Source: Oikopleura dioica (taxonomy: Eukaryota; Chordata; Appendicularia; Copelata; Oikopleuridae). Taken from it: DNA of 64,000 nt. Position numbers and translations under genes: made by a program. The notes under the pieces are model-generated. The model was not told the DNA's origin. It worked only from the letters and a program-made list of their open reading frames with translations, and made no database searches. The stretch covers positions 2,240,501 through 2,304,500 of the forward strand of contig OU015568.1 of NCBI GenBank assembly GCA_907165135.1, written 5' to 3'. Positions 13,867-25,663 of the stretch are shown one piece after another; positions within the stretch are counted from its first letter, which is position 1; each line of letters begins with the position of its first letter.

Positions 13867-16800
13867 ATGTTCAGGAAGAAAAAGATTCGCCCTCTGACGA
13901 ATATTCTCCTGTGCCAGGTGGACGGTGGCGATGCGGCGATCCCTTTTGCCGATGACCCGCCGATATCGACCAAGTAAGTCGGAGTCTGAATCGATCCCAC
14001 AGGTCCCGGAGTCCGCCCCGTGGATCGAAAATCCACGCCAAAACGTGTCTCATAACGTCCTTCTTTATATAAAACTCAATCTATCCAGCCATTTTTTATC
14101 AAAATTAAACTTAATCAAAGGCCAAAAATCAAAATTTTAACAGAGATACTCGAATAAAAGAGATAACAAAAAAGGAATTAGAAGAAAACCAAATTTAATT
14201 TACCTTCAAAGTGAGTCATTTCAGTCTACTTAGATTGTTCACTTCAAAAGGTTGGTAATATAAATTCGATTTTTTCTGTTTCTAACTCGCTTATAATTGA
14301 GAACCAAATTTGAATTTTATCATTAGAAGGGGTCGCTTTATCTGAATTCATTCCTAGGTCGAGTGTTCGCCTGGCCCCATCGGCATACGAGTCTTCGGAA
14401 GTCATTTCCAACCCCCACCTGACAAGCGCAATTGAGGTCGACTCCGCCACGCTCATCGACATACCGCCGCAGTCGCCAACTGCGCGCACCTCTCCTAGCC
14501 ATGCTTCTTATTCTGGTTAGTTTCAACTCAATTAAGACGAGCTTTACCAAGATCGTCGACTAGATATTATGGACCATAATTTATGGTCCATATTTTATGG
14601 AGGGTCGCCATAGTCTATAGGCTATAGACTATAGCCCATAGACTCTCGTAAGAACCTATGACAGAGTCAGTTTATTCCAATAAAAATTAACGCCCTAACC
14701 CTAACCTTAACTCTATGCTTAAAAACTTAAGAGTAAAGGGTCTAACAAAAATTTATTTATTCTGATTTGAAGTGCCAACTCACTTTTTTTCTTAATCTTT
14801 AAATTATTTCAGCTTTCAGATTCTTGCTCATGAATTGTTAATCATGCTCGCTAAATTACTATCAGATACGCATTGGGGTACAAAAAAACCCGTACCCGTA
14901 GTCATTTTGCATGTTTTATGAGCTACGTATTATCTCAATGGATTATATTAAGAGTAGCTTATTACTGGCTTTTATCTTGTGATGAGGAAGCAGCGGCATC
15001 ATGGTAAAAGCAGATTGATTTTCTGGATGTATTAGTTGAAGATTTACCGCTGAGCCAAACTAAGTAGAATTGAGGAAAAAGTATTATTGAGCTGAAAAAG
15101 ACTCAGAATTTTCTGATCGAATCTATTGCTCCAAGAACGTCTTCATCAAGATCAACTTAGTTCAAAAATCTCGAATCCATTGATTGAGATTTCTAGCCAA
15201 TACGAAGAATGCTTTCGGGCCAACCAATCAGTAGTCATGAAATCGCCCACGCAATTCTAAAAGTGCGTGGGTGGGAAATAGCTCATTGGACGGCCACCAA
15301 AACTGATGCTTGTTATTGGCGTCTGAAGAAAAGTTTAATTGGTATTTGTTTGTCACTTGACTGTAAGAATCGGTATAAGTTTACTCAGCTCCACTCATTT
15401 GCATGCGTCGAGTCTTGAATAAGCGGTGCAGCAGATTGTTTCTAGAGCAATCTGTCAAGAAAATCCATTGTCGCGTCAGATTCTCATCAGATTGTTTTCT
15501 TCTTCATTCGGTTCTTCTTTTCTTCTGTTTTTTATTGCCATTGGGCGAGGGTGCTTTGTCCTCGGGCAGGTTTTCTGAATTTTTGATGCGGCGTCGGTTT
15601 TCTCCTGCAAACTGCGCCGCGATACTCAATTTTGCTCCCTTTTGCGACTGTTTTAAGCGACAAGTCTCCTTTCTTCTCTGACAACTGAGTGGCTTTATAT
15701 CTGAGAGGAATAACCCGTCTTTGCGAAAATAAGCACAGAAAAAACGATTTATTTGAACGATAGAGAGTCTTTTCGAAAAAAGAGACTAAGGAAAGTTTCA
15801 GAAGAAAAAATCATGAGTTTTTATAATATAAATTTTATGCGGGGATGAATCATATAGATAACCCCTTTTTTTGATATAGAAAGCGAGTCAGTTGCATTAA
15901 CATTTTCATTGAAAAACGTCTTTTATTGTGAAAATCAGACATTCTCATTGAAAAAACGCTATTCAGAATAATCATTTGGTCATTTATGGCTCCTTCTTTA
16001 TTTTGATGAAGAAATAAAACCTCAAAAATCAATTTAAAAGATATTTTTTTCGATATCAAATGATAAAAATTATCCGAAAATAATCTGAAACTTGAATTGA
16101 CAGATGGTGACCATACGTTTGCATTGTTTTTTCTGACACGATTAAAAGGGACTCATCCGTTTTCTTACGCAGTTTTAAAAAACGAGCAGACAGAAGCACC
16201 AACTTCACAGAGAAAAAAGAACCCGATTGAAATCATAGAAGAAAACCCCCGAAAAAAGAGGAAGTTGTAGAAGAGAGAGAGAGTACCTTCTTCTGAATGA
16301 AGTAAGCTTCTTCTTTTTTAAGTCGTTTTGGAGGATTTTGGATCAGAAAATAGAGAGCGTGCGTAACAAAAAATTGAGTACAATCGACGAATTGGTTTCA
16401 AGTTGATCGATTTTTTGAATAATTAATCATCAATCGTCGCCTTTCCAAGCGTTTTTTATCTGCTTTATATACAAAAACCCGGTTCATCCCCTTTTTCGCA
16501 ATTAAACTTTATAAAACTCGGTAATAGAAACAAAAAAGAATTAGAGTAAGTAGAATTAGAATCGTCTGACCGCTACTTGATTCGATCAAAAATTTAGAAC
16601 AGACATGAGTTAAACAGGAGCTACTGATTGACCTTGGCCCTTACTTAGTTTTTAGTCGGACAGTTGTAGCAAGGACAAAGTAGCGTCAAGAATGCGCCTA
16701 TTTTACCGGTATCAACAACTGTTTTAGATGTCTGCTTGTCAGACAAATGCAAGGCCAAGTTTTACTAAAAATAATCTAAGAGAGATCACTGATTATTTGA

Positions 16801-19800
16801 CATTAATCTGTGCATAGGAAGATATACGCTGTTAAATATATTTTTGAAAAGCAGAGATTACGATGATCATTTTCACTATTGAAAGTTCGGGGTATCTCCA
16901 AGTACAAGGAGATTAAGGGACCTTCAGTGACTCTCGTCCTGAAATCCAACTTATTCAACAAATATCGTCAATAAAACTTGTCAAAGATAAGGATTTCTTT
17001 GTGCTTCTTAATTTCAAATCCGGCTTTATTAAATAACGTGCTTGGGAGGTTGTAAACCACAGTCATTATCATTCTGCACTAATGGAGTACGCTCAAATAT
17101 TCATGGAAGTGAACTGACTCTGTCGAAAACTGTAATTAGGAAAAGCGATGGATGAACATCGATTTTGGCTATCATATCCTCAATACCAAAACATATCCTT
17201 TCTTTTTTGAAAATGAATTACTTCAGAGAATGTGCTGCCCACGAAATGCAAACTTAATGATGTCTCTTCAGAACATGAAGAGAAAGAACTGAGCAAAAAT
17301 GTAAGTTGAAAGAAGAAGTTTGACTGAGCAAATTAAATTGCTTCAAATTATCAGCTGATTGCTAAAAGGGCCCCTTTTAAGATGGAAACAGTAGTTCAAT
17401 TAGATGAGACCGTAGTGAAAGGAGTATCGCCACCGCCGTTGGATCCAACAGGGACTACTGTAGAACCGATTGTCGAAGAACCTACGCCGACTTACGAGCC
17501 AGTTGTCAATCATGTCCAGCCTCCAAGTCCACCGAGGCAACGACTTCCAAAGGTATCGTTCTTTCTTCGGATCTTCAGAACTCTTAGATAATCTTACATG
17601 ATCTACTATCTGTAAATCAGACATTTCAATCAATACTACCGGCAGATAACTGTCTTCTTAGCCCAATCCTGGGTAGAAAATAGACTATCTTCGGTTTTTT
17701 TAGTCTCAAAATGAATCTTTTTGAAGCAGAAAAATTTGATTTTCACGAAATAATTAAGTTCATCTCGGCGACGGATCAACTGCGGCTGGAATCACAATTG
17801 TCGACGAACCAAATATCCAATAGTACGCTTCCACTTTCTAATGGCGAAAAGCGCTTGTCAAATATTGAATGCTCAGAGAAGAGGCGCCAGACGCGCTTCG
17901 TCACGAAAAAAGGTACAGTCAATATGCGAGTTTTTGTTGGCGAAATCGCCGATAAACAAAATGAGTTGCACCCCTTAAACTTTCATTGAAGGTCAATGCA
18001 ATGTAAAGCACGGGAACGTAGAAGGAAAATACCGCTACTTTTCGGATCTTTTCACCACCCTGGTGGACCTAAAATGGCGTTGGAACTTGTTGATATTCTG
18101 CTCCTGCTACGTGCTCTCGTGGTTCTTCTTCGCTTGTATTTGGTTCTCCATCGCGCTCATTCACAACGACATTCAACCACTGATGCCTTCCATTCCACAA
18201 AGCAACTATCAAGATTATCCCGCTTTCGAGAACGTCTCGTTTGCGGAGTGCCAGACTAGCATAGATCAGTTCAATCAAGGAAAGGGCCAAACTATTCAAC
18301 CCCCAAAAAACGGCCGCTCTTCTTAGCCCCCCTTACCCCAATCATAAATTTCGGAGAAGATAGTAAGCCTATGCAAAGAATCTTCAGACCTCACCAAATC
18401 AATACGCGAAGCCATTTTATCCACTCAGTTATCCGGTCTGTACGACGATCTCACTGAAACTTGCGAAATGGAGATGGTGAAGTTTTATGAACCGCAATAT
18501 GAATTCAGAGGACCACCACCGCCAATCGCTAATAACAGTTCTCCAGGTATGCTCACTTCAAATTTTCATTTGCTCTAATTTCCATTCGCTCAAACCCATA
18601 TTTTGTCGTGAAATCATGTCAAAATATTATTCAGACCATTCAAACATGCATTATTACCGAGGTACTAACAAAAAAGAAAAGCTAACTTTGTGTCGATTGT
18701 CGAGTTTTTCTCGAGAATTTCATGCGATGTCAATTTTTTATCAACATTTTTTTTCATTTTTTTGCCTTTTATCATAAAGTTCAAATCCATCAACGATTAT
18801 TTCTAGAAAAAAAGCCAGAAGGAATCACCCCAGAGGTCTGTGTCTACGGAGTCGATTCCTTCACCGCGGCCTTTCTCTACTCCATCGAAACCCAAGTGAC
18901 AATCGGCTATGGAACGAGGGTTATAACCGACAAATGTCCAGAGGCGATTCTTCTGTTGATAGTCCAGTCGATTCTTGGATCGATCGTCGATGCCTTCATG
19001 GTTGGCTGTATGTTTGTAAAGATTTCCCAACCAAAGAAAAGGACGGAGACGATCGTGTTTTCGAAGAATGCTGTGATCTGTACGAGGGATGGAAAATTGA
19101 CTTTTATGTTTCGGTAAAAAATGCATATTATGGCTACTGTCAATTGAATTCTAGAGTTGGAGATCTGCGAAACTCCCACATCGTGGAGGCCCAAATCCGA
19201 GCCAAACTAATCAAATCCCGCCAAACTGCCGAAGGCGAGTTTATGCCACTCGACCAAACAGACCTCAACGTAAGCTTTTCTAGTTCTCAAGCGCTCTAGA
19301 ACTCTCTTTAGGTCGGATTCGACACAGGAGATGATCGGTTATTCCTCGTCACGCCGCTGATGATTTCGCATACGATAGACGAGAAATCGCCGTTTTGGGA
19401 GATGAGCCAAGAGAGTTTGCAAAGGGAGGAATTCGAAATTGTCGTCATTCTGGAGGGTAGGGTCTTGTCTTTTTTCTTGTTTCTCATTTGTTTCAAGGAA
19501 TGGTGGAAGCGACGGGAATGACCTGCCAAGCGCGGAGTAGTTACATTGAAGATGAAGTGCTTTGGGGACATCGCTTTGAACCAGTTCTTCTTCAAGCAGA
19601 AACCTACTATGAGGTGAGCTTTAGGGTCTGTGTCTGCTTTAAATATTTTAAGGTTGACTATGCTTCCTTCCACAAAACATTCGAAGTCAACTGCCCCGTC
19701 AAGTCTGGCAAAGAAACTCATAACGACGAGCTTGAGCGCCAAAAGTAAGCAAAACAATCATCAACAACAAGTGACTGTATCTTTAAGAAATCCTGAAAAC

Positions 19801-19971
19801 GGGACGGACACTCCGAATGCAGAAAACAACATGCAGAGAAATCGGCGTCTCAATCTTCCTAATCAATCAGGCGATATGAGCGGATCAGTGACTCCAGTCG
19901 GCGGCCCCATAGGCGGGATTGGACTACATCACACTCCAAGGAAAATGCACAACATGCCAAAATTTGTTTGA
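13867..19971 (+). CDS. KCNJ: Inward-rectifier potassium channel (Kir/KCNJ) with long N-terminus and turret
   Basis: Thirteen exons join in frame: 13867-13973, 14358-14515, 17227-17300, 17355-17552, 17759-17912, 17992-18279, 18388-18546, 18807-19113, 19155-19269, 19312-19456, 19498-19613, 19653-19744 and 19788-19971 (about 698 aa). The Kir core starts at GQCNVKHGN, then [15 protein letters not shown] and M1. The pore helix and filter read [17 protein letters not shown]2 carries the rectification Asp ([12 protein letters not shown]), followed by KPKK-type QPKKRTET and the cytosolic immunoglobulin-like domain ([21 protein letters not shown]). Two parts are unusual: about 230 Ser/Pro-rich residues before the core, and about 100 residues between M1 and the pore. 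Intron 18280-18387 is GA-AG. The acceptor at 17759 (phase 0) is inferred; alternatively translation starts at ATG 17711, which would make the first four exons another gene. The first large intron is 2.7 kb. Confidence 0.9.
14516..17226. other. Long Kir intron: palindromes and telomere-like units, no gene
   Basis: This 2.7-kb intron is far longer than its neighbours. At about 14563-14640 it holds back-to-back palindromes (ATGGACCATAATTTATGGTCCAT, and CTATAG-rich repeats), followed by telomere-like units near 14692-14706. The remainder is AT-rich with no coding frame that splices sensibly. An alternative promoter for the channel core could lie near its 3' end, but nothing proves it. Confidence 0.45.
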
Positions 19972-20513
19972 GAGACAGTGCAAACAGTTGAACGCGCTTG
20001 GTAACTCTTTGCATGAAACGAGTAACGAATCAAATCATGATCATAAATCGACTAACAGTAGAATTAGCAATTTTAACAGCATGGTTATTGTTAAAAAGAA
20101 GTTTTATTGGCTGAAATCAACGAGGACAAGGATTCTTCTGAGCTAATTCCAAGAATCTGATTTCATTTTTTAAGTTTCTTTCTTGAAAATTGAGTTGTGA
20201 ATTTTCAAAGTTTCAGAAAACGCCGCCAAGACTTGATGCAATAACTGATACTCTCTGTCTCAAATATTTATTTCACTAGCAAAAAAACAACAACAACGCA
20301 TTCCCACTCAAACTGACTGAGAAAACGACCGACTGCTGATGTTTTTGGAGCTGAACACTACTCAAGATCAAAAACAATATATTTATACAGTCTTTTTCTT
20401 GCTGACCTTGACATTGCTTCTCGAAAATACTGCCAGAATTTTATTCCGCTTATCACTTTCTTTTAATTTTTAGAATTTCTTGATACAATAAACTTCAAAA
20501 AATCTATTTTTTT
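19972..20513. other. Intergenic between convergent Kir and mucin genes
   Basis: AT-rich 3' flank of both genes. One frame extends past the Kir stop in another register (to about 20146) but shows no family similarity. No RNA gene or repeat was recognised. Confidence 0.4.
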
Positions 20514-20674
20514 TTATTCGACGGTCCAAAGAAACTCTTCATCGTTCATCAAAATCGACTCAGAGAATGAAATTCTAGCGACTTCCAGGACAGAGACACC
20601 TTGTTCGAGAAAGCGATTAGTAGTTATTGCTCGTCGTATGTTCGGATCTTGATCATACCAGTAATAAATTATTA
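20514..20674 (-). pseudogene. Frameshifted C-terminal tail of the trefoil mucin gene
   Basis: Downstream of the stop at 20675 the minus strand still encodes, in another frame, a 48-residue tail (YWYDQDPN ... SESILMNDEEFLWTVE, stop at 20514). It is closely similar to the intact tail of the paralogue at 22534. Relative to the paralogue there are 14 extra TA-rich bases between the HYDD and YWYDQ codons. That is too short for an intron and shifts the frame. Confidence 0.75.
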
Positions 20675-22402
20675 CTAATAATCATCATAGTGAAGTTGGA
20701 ATTTTCCTGGCTTGATTGGATGCGGAGTCAGCCGCCAGATTGTTCCGCGATCTTGGCTTAGCTCAACCATATCGGATTTTCCCCTTTTCCATCTTCGCCC
20801 ATCGTTCGCTTCGATAAAGAGTCTGATTTGACCATCAATGAGTGTTTCTACTTTTATAAATTTATATTTTTCGCCTTTTATTACAGCAGCAAGGACATAT
20901 TGAATCACATTGACAATGGTTTCTTCCTTGATTTCCTTCCCGTTGAGTTTAAGGTTGCTGAAGTCTTCGGCCATTGATGTTGTGGATATTGTTGTTGTTG
21001 TTGGATTTGTTCTGATATGTGCTGTTGTTGTTGAAGACAGCTCTGATGTTGTCGTTGTTTTCATTCCACAAAAAATATTATCGCAACCAAGACAACCCTG
21101 GGGACAATCTTCGGCACAGGGACATCTTTTGAAGCATGCTAAACATGATAAAATCGCGAAAAATGTGTAAATAAACCTTCATATCCTTCCTCACAAGTTG
21201 ATATGCAAACTGGACTTTCACAGAGAAGCCGACATCTAGTGAAAACAACTCGACAGAGGTCCTCACAGTCTTGTTGCAAGTCTTTGTCTCTAAGAAAATA
21301 AACCATTGAAAATGCAATTGCATAAGATTAAAAGGATAACTCACGGGCAAAAGTCTTCTTCAAGGGTCGTTGTCGATAAAAACGTAAGAATTGAAGATGT
21401 CGAGGAGGTAGAGATGCTCGATATGGTTGTCAAGATTGATGTTCTCGAACCGATTGGGGTCGATGTTCTGGGGAATATTGTGGTTGCTGTCGGTCTCGTG
21501 GTTGATGTAGTCGTAGATGTTGGTGTTGTTCTTGTCCTTATAGATGAGGCTGAAACTGTCGTAGTGATTTTCGTAGTTTTTGTAGTCATTTTTGTGAAAT
21601 TCTCTATTGTACCAATTGTGGTTGTTATTTTGGGGAAAGTTGTGGTGGCTGTCATGTTTATTGTTGAAGTAGTCGTAGTGGCTTCTGTAGTTGTCGTGGT
21701 AATTGTTGTGTAAGTCTCTATTATACTGATGCAATCGGGCAAGCTGCTGTCTAAGCTCGGGCACCAAGCACAATCTTTTTGCATCGAACATATTTAATAG
21801 CTCGTATGAAAGCTCAATGTTGGGCACGCTTTACGGCTCTCACAATTTTCACTTGGGCAGACAGCTTCATGAAAATAGCACCAAGGAGTTCCCTTCATAA
21901 ATCGCGATAGTGGCTGATAGCAGCAATGATTTGCCTCACATTCAGCTTCAGTTGATCCGTAATAACCGCAGTCAACTTTATACTCGTTCACAGCTGAGCA
22001 ATCTTTTCTCGCGACATCACAGTTGAGATTTTCTTTTGCTTTTTCGATGCATTGATAGTCTGTCTTCCACGTGGCGCAGAATTGACAGCCTACTCGAGTA
22101 CATTCATCAGGGCCGACCTCGCGGTTTTCTTCGGGCGAAAAATATTTGCAAGGTGTTCTGCAGCCGTCTTTAAGACATGGACATTGTGAGCCTTCCTTGG
22201 CGCGAAAACACCATGGTTCGACGCTGTTGTGTCCCCATTCTTTCCAGCAACAACCAGCATTGACGCAATCATATTCATTTCCTTTGTAGCAATCAATCAA
22301 ACCATCTTTTGATTCTACTGCACATTTAGCAACTCGATCATCTCTACAGAAATCACCACCAAAGGCACTGTGAAAAACAAGGATAAATATACTTTCTCTC
22401 AT
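20675..22402 (-). CDS. Secreted trefoil/mucin/Cys-module mosaic protein
   Basis: Four exons: 22402-21835, 21774-21345, 21289-21177 and 21138-20675 (about 524 aa). Order of parts: a short signal peptide (MRESIFILVFHSAFG); two trefoil (P-type) domains with the expected NAGCCW...PWCF and ANHCCY...PWCYF cores; a 130-residue Thr-rich linker suited to O-glycosylation; a Cys module (DCEDLCRVVFTRCRLLCE, then CPCAEDCPQGCLGC); a second Thr-rich stretch; and a C-terminal domain (FSNLKLNGKEIKEE ... RWKRG ... IWRLTPHP). The frame ends at HYDDY, about 50 residues earlier than in the paralogue at 22534-23542, because of a 14-bp frameshifting insertion. Trefoil plus mucin architecture suggests a mucus or secreted-house component; that role is inference. 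The exon 1 donor could lie a few bases away. Confidence 0.8.
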
Positions 22403-22533
22403 TTTTCTTCTGAGGTTGCCTTATGCGCTGAAAATTTTTCGAATCGATCAGACTTTTAATGAAAAGTAAATTTCAAAGTTGGAAAAGAAGGTGGTCGAAA
22501 GCTGGGTCAGTCTGTCTGCACAATCAGTGATTT

Positions 22534-23542
22534 TTATTCAACAGTCCATAAAAACTCTTCATCTTCCATCAGGATTGATTCCGAGAACGAAATTCGAGCT
22601 ACTTCTAAAACAGAGACTCCCGGCTCCCAGTAAGAATTTGTAGTGATTCCTCGTCTTGTGTTGGGATCTTGATCGTACCAGTAATTTTCGTCGAAGTGGA
22701 TTTGGAATTTTCCGGGCTGGGTCGGGTGTGGAGTCAGTCTCCATGTCGTTCCTCTTATTTGGCTTAGCTCGACAAGATCAGTTATTCCTCTTTTCCATTT
22801 ACGACCATCTTCTGACTCGATGTAGCCTCGGACATGGCCGTTTGAAAGAGTTTCGACTTCAATAAAAGCATACATTTCACCGTTATCTACAGCGGCAAGG
22901 ACGTCTTGAAGACCACTGTAGATGGTAACTTCCTTAATTTCCTGTTTATTGAGCTTGAGATTCACGAATTCTCTGATTTTGGTAGTTGTAGTTGTTGAAC
23001 TTGTTGTTGTTGTTGTAGTTGATGTCGCGGTTGTCGTAGTTGTCGTTGTCGTAGTTGTCATTGTCGTAGTTGTTCTTGTTGTAGTTGAGGTCGTCGTTGT
23101 AGTCGTAGTCGTGGTAGTTGTTGTCGTCGTCGATGTAGTTCTTGTTGTTGTTGTAGATGTAATTGTTGTTGTAGTATCGAGTCCTGTTGAAATCGAATCA
23201 GTTCCACAGAAGATATTCTCGCAACCAACACACCCTTGAGGACAGTTTTCAGCACAAGGACATCCCTTGAAACAGACTAAAATAATGTTTGATTCAAAAG
23301 TCCCCTGGTCGTTTCGATACCTTCGTATTCATCCTCACAATCAGAAGTACAAGCTTCACTTTCGCAGAGCAAACGACATCTCGTGAAGACTACTCGACAG
23401 AGGTCATCACAATCTCGATGCAAGTCCTCATCACTAGAATGCGATTTATGATTTTTCTTCGAAGAAAAACTTACGGACAAAGCTCTTCTTTCCATGTTCT
23501 ACCATCTGCGTTCGCGAAAATCAAAAAGAGAGAGGTTAACAT
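22534..23542 (-). CDS. Secreted Cys-module/Thr-rich protein, intact paralogue
   Basis: Three exons: 23542-23475, 23433-23321 and 23276-22534 (307 aa). The start is chosen for its signal peptide (MLTSLFLIFANADG). A Cys module follows, with the same exon length (113 nt) and phase as in the neighbouring trefoil gene (DCDDLCRVVFTRCRLLCE, CPCAENCPQGCVGC). Then comes a run of about 60 mostly Thr residues and a complete C-terminal domain of about 150 residues (VNLKLNKQEIKEV ... TWRLTPHPTQPGKF ... YWYDQDPN ... EEFLWTVE). It lacks trefoil domains. Tandem duplication with the gene at 20675-22402 is clear. The C-terminal domain is unrecognised. Confidence 0.82.
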
Positions 23543-23728
23543 TTCACGAAGATTACGAGTTCAAACTGCTTTCAGTTCCATAAATGCAATTGAAAAAACC
23601 GCGAATATTTGCGCCGAAGCCACAGATTTCTGAGTGTATTGGTCAAAGTCATTGAAAAAATGACATTTGATTGTAGATCAAGTGCTAGAAAATCCCAATT
23701 CGATCTCAAGACAGGACGTTTATCCGCT

Positions 23729-25210
23729 TTAATTTTCAGAATTATTCGTAACGACAGAAAATCTTGTTGTTTCTTCGCATTTCTTTGACCTCCTTATTCT
23801 CAGTGAGTTCTTCAGGTCTTGCCGAAACTGTCTACTTCTGAATGAATACAAGCCAGCGTTCAAAGCAGGCAGCAAGGACATTAGAATATCATCAGTTCTA
23901 GTGAGCGCTTTGCAAGCATTTTCGTCTTCAACGCGAAAGAACATCCGAATAAGTCGGTAAACACTGTTGTATCCAAGAACAATCCCGTTGGACGTCAGAA
24001 AGAGCATCAAAGTCTGATGAAGATCGCGCTCCACGGTGCTTGATCGATGGCTCGTGGATGTTCCTATTGACGCAACTTGTCTAGCAGACGATTGCACTGT
24101 CTTTTTGACTTTGATCAAGCTCCAAGCTAAAGAACGATTTCTAGATTAAACATTTGGCAAAGCAACTAACCAATAATCGTGAACGGGAAAAGTCGACAGA
24201 AAATAATCTGAAACGTAAAGAAAAGTATCCTCGGTTCAGAAAAAATCTCTCCAAAAGAAGGATGATCAAAAGGTGTCATTATCAAAGACGTGTAGGGCTC
24301 ATCACAGGACGTGAACGAGGAAGACTTATATTTTTGTTTCAGATTGCAAATTTCTTCCATTTCTTCTTTTTCGGTGATTTTCTTTTCCTCGAAAATCGCT
24401 TGACATTGATTTTCTGAAAATGAGCTCCAGACAACATCGCATTTTGGACCGTTTCCTTCCATCCAAGGGCAATTGAAGGGCGTTTTGATCGTTGCTGCTT
24501 TCATTTTCGGGAGAGCCATCAGAAGGGAAATGAAAACAGCGAAACAAATCAAAAGAAATGAGTTGAAACGTCTGATGAATTTGAAAGAGCCGGCGATGGA
24601 AAGTCGAAAGAGCGAGAAAATGACCAAAACCATCATCGAAGAATTCAGAGTTGCTTCGGGGAGAAACTCAACAGAGCGGCAGACGAAAAGTGATGAAGTC
24701 AAAAGTCGATTTTCGTCGAGATCGTAAAACTTCGATATTGCATAGATGATGTCGATGATTGCAAGGGATGTGACCAGATTTGAGGCTCTTCAAGAAGATT
24801 CAAGATTTATTCCGGATTTTCTCAAAAAGTAATTTTGAATCTTGACTTGAGCGCTGTTTTCTAGAGAGCATAATTACCAAAACGAGTATATTTAGCAGAA
24901 TTCCGACGATTAGCAGACTAAAATTGATCCAATACAGAATACTCTCGTAATCAACTGCTTCTTCTTCAGTTTCTCTCCTTTTCCGAAAACCGGTGAACGA
25001 AATGTTGTAGAGACTCAGTAGATCGTAAATGTCCTCTTCAGATGATGTTCCATCACACAACCTGGTCTACAAGACACTAACCATGAAATTCACCGTACTC
25101 AATAAAACCTGGTTGTAGACATATTCTCTGAAAACATTTTTGTAGTGCTTGTAGCATTCACACATATTGTAAGGGTACTCTGTTTCGATAGAAAATGATA
25201 TATTCTCCAT
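23729..25210 (-). CDS. Divergent rhodopsin-class G-protein-coupled receptor
   Basis: Downstream exons 24847 and above, 24785-24171 and 24126-23729 join in phase and give seven hydrophobic segments. TM1 is YWINFSLLIVGILLNILVLV (with the GxxxN pattern), TM2 SNLVTSLAIIDIIYAI, and TM3 MMVLVIFSLFRLSIAGSF. A long second extracellular loop has cysteines, TM5 is RILFFTFQIIFCRLFPF, TM6 LMLFLTSNGIVLGYN, and TM7 ILMSLLPALNAGLYSF. The usual DRY motif after TM3 is missing (FRLSIAGS) and NPxxY in TM7 is NAGLYSF. An extracellular N-terminal exon probably starts at ATG 25210 (MENISFSIETEYPYN), but its join to the TM1 exon is unresolved. Ligand and coupling cannot be told. It lies directly downstream of the mucin pair. 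Confidence 0.7.
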
Positions 25211-25663
25211 CTCCAGGCTTGTTTCTTATTGTATCGAATTTATACTCCACGAAGATTTTTAAATAGATCCTCTCTCTTTTGTAGCAGAATTTTCGTCAAT
25301 GAAAATAGACTTTGGAGTCAAGCGGAGCTAAAACAACATTATCTCCGGCCCAATTTTATACCTCTTCGAGACCTTAATTTGATTGAATCCTGCCCTTGAA
25401 CCGCTTGTCTAAGGGTTAAAATCAGTAACCCGCTGTAAACTGTTTCTCTTGGCTTTCTAATGACCTGAAGCCCTCGTCTAAAAAGAGAACGATTTAGCGC
25501 AGTAAATTATCTTTTGTAAGCCACAGCCCCGAATCCACAAGGAGTCAAGGAAGATTGATGAATGAGCGAAATTCACCAAATTGAGACGTTTTCAATCAGA
25601 AAGAAGTCTGCACTTGATTTATAACTTTTAATTTTTGCTTCGCGAAGCTATTTTCGCGGGCGC
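25211..25663. other. Intergenic between divergent genes
   Basis: This stretch separates the GPCR (minus) from an unknown plus-strand gene. It probably holds both promoters. No specific site or exon was recognised. Confidence 0.35.

Noticed and set aside
15209-15681. Open frames in the long Kir intron
   Set aside because: No splice-consistent phase, no recognisable domain, base composition like surrounding intron.
22922-23239. Val-rich frame opposite the Thr-rich linkers (also 21306-21713 plus and 57672-58181 minus)
   Set aside because: These are mirror readings of Thr codon repeats (ACA/ACT against TGT/AGT); no start context, splicing or domain supports them.
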